NCBI GenBank assembly: GCA_023396225.1
Contig: JAEWWT010000002.1
Location: 1 to 61,847, forward strand
Source: Bacillota bacterium
Lineage (GTDB): Bacteria > Bacillota > Clostridia > Oscillospirales > Ruminococcaceae
Length of the DNA stretch: 61,847 bases
Direction: 5' to 3'
Shown: in pieces, positions 1 to 9,300 of the stretch
Numbering within the stretch: position 1 is the stretch's first letter
Layout: the number at the start of each line of letters is the position of its first letter
Program-made: the position numbers and the translations under genes
Notes under the pieces: model-generated
The model's database searches: none
What the model saw: only the letters and a program-made list of their open reading frames with translations
What the model was told of the DNA's origin: nothing

Positions 1-250
1 TGAAATTGAATTTGGTATTCAATGCAAAGTCTACATCAGCAAGCCAACTCTGCGGAAGCTTCGGCAAATCTCCATTCTCTATTGCAAATGCAAGACACTG
101 CATTACTGTGATAAGTCCCATTGAAAACTCATGATCCTTGTCACGCAGCATAAACACAACATGCTCAAAGCAGTTATCACAATATACTCTTTCTGCCATC
201 TCAAGTTCCGCACGATTAAAAAAAATATCCTTTTGATTCATTTCATCCAT
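1..250 (-). CDS. hypothetical protein, 3' end outside window
   Basis: The reading frame opens at an ATG ending at base 250, preceded by an AAAGGA ribosome site, and runs off the left edge after about 83 codons. The visible protein begins MDEMNQKDIFFNRAELEMA and contains two cysteines in a CDNC motif near residue 25. I do not recognise the family. It follows the giant methylase-helicase gene in the same direction and may be the next gene of that operon. Composition is like its neighbours. Confidence 0.6.
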   Translation of the reverse strand, partial: MDEMNQKDIFFNRAELEMAERVYCDNCFEHVVFMLRDKDHEFSMGLITVMQCLAFAIENGDLPKLPQSWLADVDFALNTKFNF

Positions 251-303
251 ATTATATAATCCTTTCGCATTTTAGCATAAATATGTTATTTCGTCAACAA
301 TTA

Positions 304-333
304 TCTGCGGAGTAACTTTTATCACTCCGCAGA
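304..333. terminator. 10-bp inverted repeat downstream of the giant gene
   Basis: Two perfect 10-base arms (304-313 and 324-333) flank a 10-base loop. The hairpin lies just after the stop codon of the 3,723-residue gene. It has no long T-tract on the minus side, so it may be a weak terminator or an mRNA 3' stabiliser. Confidence 0.4.
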
Positions 334-352
334 CATTCCCCACTGGTGAATT
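334..352. repeat. 19-bp palindrome, degenerate copy
   Basis: Copy of the AATTCCCCACTGGGGAATT palindrome with mismatches at 334 and 347. Its last two bases are the first two of the TTA (stop codon on the minus strand) of the giant gene. Leftmost copy in the window. Confidence 0.75.
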
Positions 353-3300
353 ATCTCTCAGCAACTTGTAAATCACGCTTCGGTGCTTCATTTTCTTTTT
401 CAGAAATACGCTCATATCCCTGGTTTTCAATGTTTTCAAACCAGTCGAGAGTGAAGTCATTACAGTCAGCTTGCTTTTCAGAAGAATCAGTGTACACTTC
501 ATATATTCCCAAACCACTATTCTCATATTCTACAGCAGTAGCAGTACGTTTTTCCCTGTTAATCTCATATGTAATCATAGGATCATACATGAGATCTCCG
601 TTCTGAATATAAGTATGTGCAACTGTTATTTGATTTTCAGACAGCTGCTTAACAAACAAGCTGTCAAAACATTCTCCGGCAGATAGCTTTATGTATGTTT
701 CTTTGCCAGATAACACTTCAGGGAACATTTTTTCAAGACTTTCATATATTTCAGTCAAGTCTTCATTACTTTCTCCAATCTCTGAAACCTTGAGCTGAGC
801 ATCAACATCTATTAATTCACGCTCTTTTTCTTCAAGCTCCTGCTGACGAGGGAAAACCTCCTGAGAACGTTCTTCTGTTGCCTTTAGGTCAGCACGTAAA
901 TCTTCAAGCTTTGATATACTTTGTTCAAGCTCATCAGGAATACCGTTAATAAGGTTGTTAAGTCGTGTAATATTACCTGAAGCATTAACACCCGGATCAG
1001 AATTAAGGACACAGTAATGTGGATATTCTCCTCTGAGACAAGCTTTGAATTGCTTTGAGAAATTTTTATCAAACATTATTGATAACTCAAGTCCTCTGTA
1101 TTTGCCGATTGATACTTCTTTTCCCTCAAGAACATCCGGTGAAAGCATTGCAGCCTTTATAGCTGCTCCAGCAGCTTCCTTGTCAGAATAAACTTTTGAA
1201 TTAACCTCAACAGGATAATATTCTCTGTTATCTTCATTTACACTAGGAAGTATTTTTTTCACTGTTTCAATATCACTCTTAATCTTTTCAATAATTTGCT
1301 CAGCAGCGCCAATTTTAATTGGTAATGAATGCAGAACTTTATCTTCCATAGCATACTTCTGACGATCAAAACCTGCCTTTATGATTTTAAGCGTATTAAT
1401 TTCTGTTTCAAGGTCGATTTTCACCTTAATAAGAGGGTTGCCTGCACATAAAGCCTTAACCTCACCAAAATCAAGAGCCTTTTCATCAATATCTTCACAA
1501 GTCTTGACTTTTACTTTTCCTGTCATAACCTGAGAAATAAATTTCTGCTTATTCTCTAAGATCTGATAGCTGTAAGCATCAAAAGTTCTGTCTGTAACAT
1601 ATCTGAATATCTTTACTGACTTGTTTTCATTTCCTTGTCTTACAATTCGTCCGTTACGCTGCTCCATGTCTGACGGACGTGCAGGAGCATCAAGGTGATG
1701 TAATGCAACCATTTTCTTTTGCGCATTCATTCCTGCACCACATTTTCCTGTGCTGCCAAGCATAACCCTTACCTTGCCCTCATTCATCTGTGAGAATAAT
1801 CGTTGCTTATCTTCTGCTTTATCATAGTCATGAATAAAGGCTATTTCTTTTTCAGGAATTCCATTAGCAATAAGCTTTGCCTTAATTTCATCGTACACAC
1901 AGAATCTAGGCTTACTGTCAGCAGCTACATACCTTTTAAGTCCTTGCTTGTCAAACCATTCATCAGATACATCCTGTCTAAGTATACCATTATTCTCAAC
2001 ACAGCAAGCTTCATTCGTTACATTTCCAAGCTCATCAGTTCTGTGAATGAGAATTACATCTTCTGGCTGTATCAGTCCATATTCTTCCTTGTCATAATTC
2101 TTTGGTAAGGTTTTACCTGAACTGAATTTCTTAAGTATGCTTTCATGATTCATCTTTCCGATTAGTTTATCTGAAAAAGCAAGAGAATAATCTCCGTATT
2201 CATCCTTCTTATATACTCTGTAGCTATTAGGATTTGAATCCTTATACGGAGTAGATAAGTCGCAGAAAACCATTTGGACACCACGCTTGTCAGATGTATC
2301 GTTATAAATTTCAGTTACCTTTTTAACACAAGTATTTACCTTTGAATTAGGTTCATCAGGCGCATTAGGATCCATTAGTCTTAAATCAAGTCCGACTTTC
2401 TTACCATCAATAGTAAGCTTAAGCATATTATCTTCTGTAGGAAGAACACCACCAACGCGAATAATTTTAGCTCTGTCGCTGATTTTCTTCATTTCGCGTT
2501 TAATTGCTCTTGAAGCAGGAACTACTACATTTTCAACCTCTGAATCAGGTCTTTCTAAATTCATCATATCAGCTGTCTTTATATCAGCACACTCCCTATA
2601 CATTGTCATGAGCTGCTCAACGCATGAATAATTCTGAATTCGTGTTTTCATCTGGAATTTACCATCACATTCAGGCTTTAATTCCATAGACTGCACACAC
2701 TCAGCAAAGATACTTGCCCAGTTGTCAAAGGTTTTTATTCCGGCTTCTGCAAGCTTATCAGCTTGTAGATAACGCATGATTGTGTATAACTCTGTCATAC
2801 TGTTGCTGACAGGTGTTCCACTAGCGAAAACAACACCCTTATTGTTAGTTACCTCATTCAGATACTTGCACTTTGTAAGCAGCGCAAACGCACGTCCTGA
2901 ACCCTTTGTGCCAAGTCCTGCAACATTTCGCATTTTTGAATGTATATCCAGGTTCTTGTACATATGAGACTCATCAATGAAAAGTTTGTCTATGCCAAGA
3001 CGTTCAAAAGAAATAACATTATCATCGCTGACTTTATCCTGAAGTTTTTTAAGGGAAGCTTCTTTGTTTTTTATTGATTGTTCAATTTGCTTTACTGAAA
3101 AGCTCTTTTTGTTTCCTGAAGCTTCGGCTTTCATTTCTTCAAGTGCATCTCTAAGCAGTTTAAGCTCATTTTTAATATACTTTTCCTCAAGCTCGTTTGA
3201 CAGATGTATTCTGTCAAACTGCGAATGACCAAGAATTACAGCATCAAAATCTCCTGTTGCTATCTTTGCCATAAGAGTACGTCTGTTTTCTTTTTCAAAG

Positions 3301-6300
3301 TCCTTTTTAGTTGCAACAAGAATGTTTGCATTAGGATAAAGAAGTCTGAAGTCAGCTGCGAATTGCTCTGTAAGGCTGTTTGGAACAGCAAACATAGATT
3401 TATTATGCAAACCTAACCGCTTACCCTCCATTGCTATTGCAATCATTTCAAAGGTTTTTCCTGCACCAACCTCATGAGCAAGTAATGTATTTCCGCTATA
3501 AAGCCCTCTTGCTATTGCATTTTTCTGGTGCGATCTCAATTCTATTGTTGGATTTATGCCGACAAAATTGAGTTTATCTCCATCATATTCTCTTAAACGG
3601 ACGGAGTTAAATTTCTCGTTAAATATTTTTACTAGCTTTTCACGACGTTCAGGATCTTTAAAAGCCCATTCTGAAAAAGCTCGTTTCATATCTTGCTGTT
3701 TCTGTTGAGCAATTGTTGATTTTTCATGGTCAACTTCACGGATTGGTTTTCCATCCTGACCATAAACAGGTCTATTGAACTCATCTTTTTTATCTCGATA
3801 AACATTAACAGGTTTCATATTAAGAGTTGCTTCAAGTATGTCGTAAGCATTCATTTCAGGAATTCCGTAAATTTGTGTAACTTCTGAATTATAGTAGTTA
3901 TTTTTGTAACCGGAGACATTCCATTTATCTGTATATTCCGAATATTTAACCTCAAGCGTTTTAGCTGTTTGATATGGCACTTTAAATACTTCAAGTGCAA
4001 ACTGCTGAACATATTCAGGAGGTATCCAGGCAGCACCTAGTTTTGCATCTATATCGGCTGCATCTACTAAAGGTGGCAAAGCCATTTCAAGTGCTTCACG
4101 GTTTTTGCTAAAATCATAATCAACAAAAGCTGTTGGGACTAGATCAAGTCTTTCAAGCTTCTTGCGTATATTGCCTGTTAGATACTCATCTGCTGTAACA
4201 TATATTGGCTCGCCATTGTTATCATTATCAGGTGATCGGAAGATTTTATCACCAAGCTCTGCGATAAGCGTTTCTTTATCCTTGCCCGTAAGCTGCTGCA
4301 TGTAGTCAAAATCAACCTTTGCTTTTTCTGCAACAGAAAGAACTAACGCATCAGCTGCAAGAGTTACATGTTCTGATAATATCTTTGGCTTAATTGTATT
4401 CTTTGCAAAAATATCTGCCTTTCCTACATACTTTCCATCATTATCGTAATTTTCAAGGCTTACGAGTAAGTGATAAGTGTTGTCGGAAGCAAAAGCTGCT
4501 TTATTTTGCTTTGTATTAATTCGACCGAATTCAACTACAAAATTATCATACTGAGCATTAAGAGACTTTCTTACAGTTTCTATCTGTTCTGCGTTATGAT
4601 TATCTGTATTGCTTATTTCCAGATCAAGTAGCTCATGTACAGTATTTCTCATATGTACCATAGCTTTACCACGGTTGGCAATCTTTTCATTGTCAATGAG
4701 CTTCATTGTGTCACCATCGGCACGATAATATAGCTTATCATCAACAACGGTATAGCTGAAAAAAGAAGAATCAGGGCTAGCTTCTATTTCATTATCATTT
4801 TTTTCAACAGTATATAAAGCTTTTTCTGTGTTTATCTCACCCTGGATATTCTTTATAGCGACAGAAAGCTGTTGTTTTAGCTCTGCACCTTCAATAGGTA
4901 CACACATGGTTTCATTCTTTTGATTACCGTAAAGCTTGTTGCCTTCAACAATCTTTCCAAGCACCATTTCAGGATGATTAATAAAATACTGATTTATTGG
5001 AAGCATGTCATCAGTATATCCAAGATGTAACCATTCAGGAGAGTTATTGTGTGTAATATCAATCGGACGTTCACGCTTTTTCAGGAAGATAATATCTGCG
5101 GTTACTTCTGTTCCGGCATTTGACTTAAAAGCATTGTTTGGAAGTCTGATTGCGCCAAGCAGTTCAGCTCGCTCTGAAAGATATTTTCTAACGCTAGAAT
5201 TCTGTTTATCAAGTGTACCCTTAGAAGTAACAAACGCTACTACTCCACCAGGTTTAACCTTATCAAGCGATTTTGCAAAGAAATAGTCATGGATATAGAA
5301 ATTTTCTTTGTTATATCTTGAATCATTTAATTTGTATGATCCAAACGGAACGTTTCCTACAGCAACATCAAACGAATTATCTGAATAGTTTTTGTTTTCA
5401 AATCCTGTGATTGAAATATCTGCATTTTGATAAAGCTGTTTTGCAATACGTCCGGTAATACTGTCAAGCTCAACTCCGTGAAGCTTACAATTGCTGCGGA
5501 GATCTTCTGGCATTGCTCCAAAAAAGTTTCCTGTTCCCATTGCAGGCTCTAAAATACGACCACCTTTGAAGCCAAGACTATCAAGTCCGTTGTAGATTGC
5601 ATTGATTACAACAGGGGAAGTATAATGAGAATTTACAGTTGATGCTCTGGCTTCACTATATTCGCTTTCTGTAAGTATTTCTTTAAGCTGTTTATATTCG
5701 TTTGCCCATTGATTGTTTGAGCTGTCAAAAGCCTGTGATATGCCACCCCATCCAACATACTTAGAGAGAACCTCTTGTTCTTCAGGAGCTGCAAGACGGT
5801 TATCTGCTTCTAAATTCTTTAAAAGGCTTATGGCTTCGATATTGTTCTTGAATTTAGTCTTTGCTCCACCATCTTCATTAAAATGTTCAGCTGTTATAGA
5901 GTAGTTGTGTTTAAGTTCTTTATTTTCAGACTTCTGTGACAATTCCCCAGTGGGGAATTCGTTTTCTGATTGCCTTTCTGTTATATGACGTCGTACAAAC
6001 TCAACATTTTCGTGCCTAAACACAGGAAATCCCGTTGTTTTCTGAAATGTAAGATCTCTCAAGTTGCACATATTGTTTTCATCAACAGTATCAACTACAA
6101 ACTCACGTCCGTCTATTTCTACCGTTAATCCTAGTATAGTATTAAAATTTGGTGATGTATACGACTTATACTTGCTATTATCGGGTACATATTCAAAAGC
6201 AAGCTGTTCTCCCTGACTTTCATTTTCAGCTACGCTTAAATTCCCCACTGGGGAATTTTCTTTGACAACTTCATTAGGCATGTACTGATTTATTTCGTTA

Positions 6301-9300
6301 AGTATTCCGTTTAGCTTTCCGCTGAAATACTTTTGATTTATCTGCTCGAATCCGCCATCGTTCTGCCATACCCCTGAGACAAGCATTTCTGCACTTATCT
6401 TCATATAGTCGTTTATATTCATGAAGTTCTCAATGCTTGAAACATACGTTAATTGCTCAATTGTAAAATCATGATTTGCTCTTAATCTGTCAAACGGTGG
6501 TAATGACGATGTATTTCTACAACCACTTATTACTGCACCATACATGTCATTCCATATGTCAACATACTTTTCTTTGGCTTTAAGCATAAAGCTTGAGAAC
6601 TCTTTATCGCTACTCTTATTAAGTGTTTCAATGAGTTTGCTGTCAAATAGATCTTTATTACTTATATCAAACTTCTGCATTTCTTTGACAAGAGCAGTAA
6701 AACCGTCAGTATGCTGCATATAGTAGAGTTCCCACACGTTGGAATGTATTCCAAACATGCCATTATGTGCAAGCAAATCATCCAGTCCCTCTGCTACCTG
6801 AAAACTACCATTAGGGAAAAGCTTGTATATGTACTGATTTTCATTATATAATTCAGAAGCCATATTTTTAGAAAGTGGCAGCATTGGCGATACTTCATTG
6901 TACTTATATCCATACTGCTCCATTTGTTCAATAGTAATGGTTTCATCTGGCATTGGCAAATTCCCCAGTGGGGAATTCTGTTCTTTTGTATTTTGAAGTT
7001 CAGATAGTGATTTTTCAAAGAAATTATCTGTTACGTCGGAAAAACCAAAGCTATCAACATAGTATGCTGATTCGGTACGGTCATTGCCAACGGTAACAAT
7101 ATCGCTGACAGAAAGCGAATGTCCTCTAAAGTCATCCGGTATTTCATCATTGAATATTCTGTATATTGTTTCAAGTTTATCCTCAGTAGACGTTCCAACA
7201 AGACTATCCCAGTCACCCTCATACATAAGATCATAGCGTGTAATGTCAGGAACTTTTATACCACGGTTAGATAAATTCTGAATTGATTCAAATATTATAT
7301 TACGGTTTTCGGTGGCTTCATTTAGCTGATAAATTCGGTAAAAACTATTGTTGGCAGCAGTAACTTCGTTAGCTGTTTTTGCCAATTCCCCAGTGGGGAA
7401 TTCCTGCTGCTGTGAAATAGCTTTATTAACATTCTGGAAGATAACATTATACAAGCTTTCTCTTTCAAAGTAATCATTGTTTATCAGGTCAAACAGCTTT
7501 TCCATTTCCTTTGGTGTATAGTTCCCGATATGCTCGTCCTCAGTTATGAGGTTATACAGCATATCAGTTGTGCCGCTGTAGATTAAATATCTGAATTTAG
7601 CTTCATCAGCCTGAGCATTTTGAATATATTTTCTGCCGCTAAGATCATTGCTTACAAATCCTATAAACTCATCCCGCGATAAAGAAACATCAGGATATTT
7701 TGTTATTTCGCTGCTACTATATCCTAAAACTCTATAACCATCTGATTGCAGCCACATGCTTATACTGTCTATTTCTTGTCCTCTAGAAATAGTAATTTTC
7801 TCGCCATCGTCACCGTTGTCACGAACATAGCTGTCTTTGTCTTTGTCGTAAAGATATCGAACTTCATTATCCTCTTTACTTATAAGATAAATTTCTGTTT
7901 TTGCTTCAACAGCTGCTTGAATTTTTTCATAAGTGTATTTGCTTTCTAGGTAATTGTATGTCCTGTCCTCTTCGCTAATAGTCCAATTCTTCGCTGCTGC
8001 AACACAAAATTCTGCGACTTGTTTCCATGAAAAATGAATTTCATTGTTACCATTAAATACTTTTACCCCTTCATCGTTTTTCTGTACATTAATGGTTAAG
8101 TTCTTATCAGGATAGAGATTAAACACTTCGGTAGGAATGTTTTCGCTCATAATATGTTTTTTTGCAATTTCAATTCTTGTGTCCTCTGAATCTGTGAATA
8201 TATCTGTCATATCATCCATTTCATCGGTAGCATTCATATGGCGAATTATTTCTGGCATATGATATGCTGCAAAGTTATAGATTATATCAGCAGAAAGATC
8301 CTTTTCATCCAAATTCCCCACTGGGGAATTTTCAATTATTTCATTGTCAAACGCTTCATGATAATCAAGAAAACCGTTATATACTTCATCAAGCACAACC
8401 TTTGCGTTTTCATCAACGATAAGTGCAGCAGCATCTTCACCATAATCTTCGCTCTCAAGGAGAAATAATTGCTTATCGTTAATGATTTCGTTGTCAATGA
8501 CATACCAAGTGCCGATATGACCATCAACAGTAATGTTTTCACTATTCTCATCAATTACTATGGTATTACTCTTCTTCGATAACTGTTCGTTATAATCTCC
8601 TTCAGCTTTATCTTTTTCTGCTTCCTCAATTTTAAGCTGAACGACCTCATCAGAGAATGCTTCTAAGCGTTCAATCAAGCTAATTACATCATTATCATTT
8701 CCAAAACTTAAGAAAACTGCATTTTCATTACTTTGGATGAAATCAGCTTCGACTTGCTTATATAGGTCAGAACCATCATTGTCCACAATTACCTGCTTGC
8801 AGTTATAAAGTGATGCTATAAAATCGCCCCAATCACCGCCATCACGCATAGCCTTATGTGCAGCAACTATATCATTTTCATATATAGTCGCATTTACGAT
8901 CTGCCCCTTGCCATCATTTCCATCCTCGTTATAATACTGCCAATCAACAGCGTTTCGATCTTTATTAAAAGTAAATTTATCATTGAGAATTGCAGCCTCA
9001 GTTACGACAGCAGGTTCAGATGTTTTAGCTTTCTCTTCCTTTACAAATTCAGCAACTATATTTTTAATATCAATTTCAACATCCTCAGTAGTATGGCTGT
9101 AACTTAATAAATACTCTCCATACACCACATCTAAAGGATGTTTAATAGTTTTATAATACGCTAACTCTTCATCATTTAAACCTTTAAATAGAATAAGAAT
9201 CTCTTGCTTACATGCTATTTCAAATATCTTATCCATGGCTTTTTGTACAGTATCAAACTGGGATATGAAATCAGCATGATCTTTTTCAACTGCATTTATA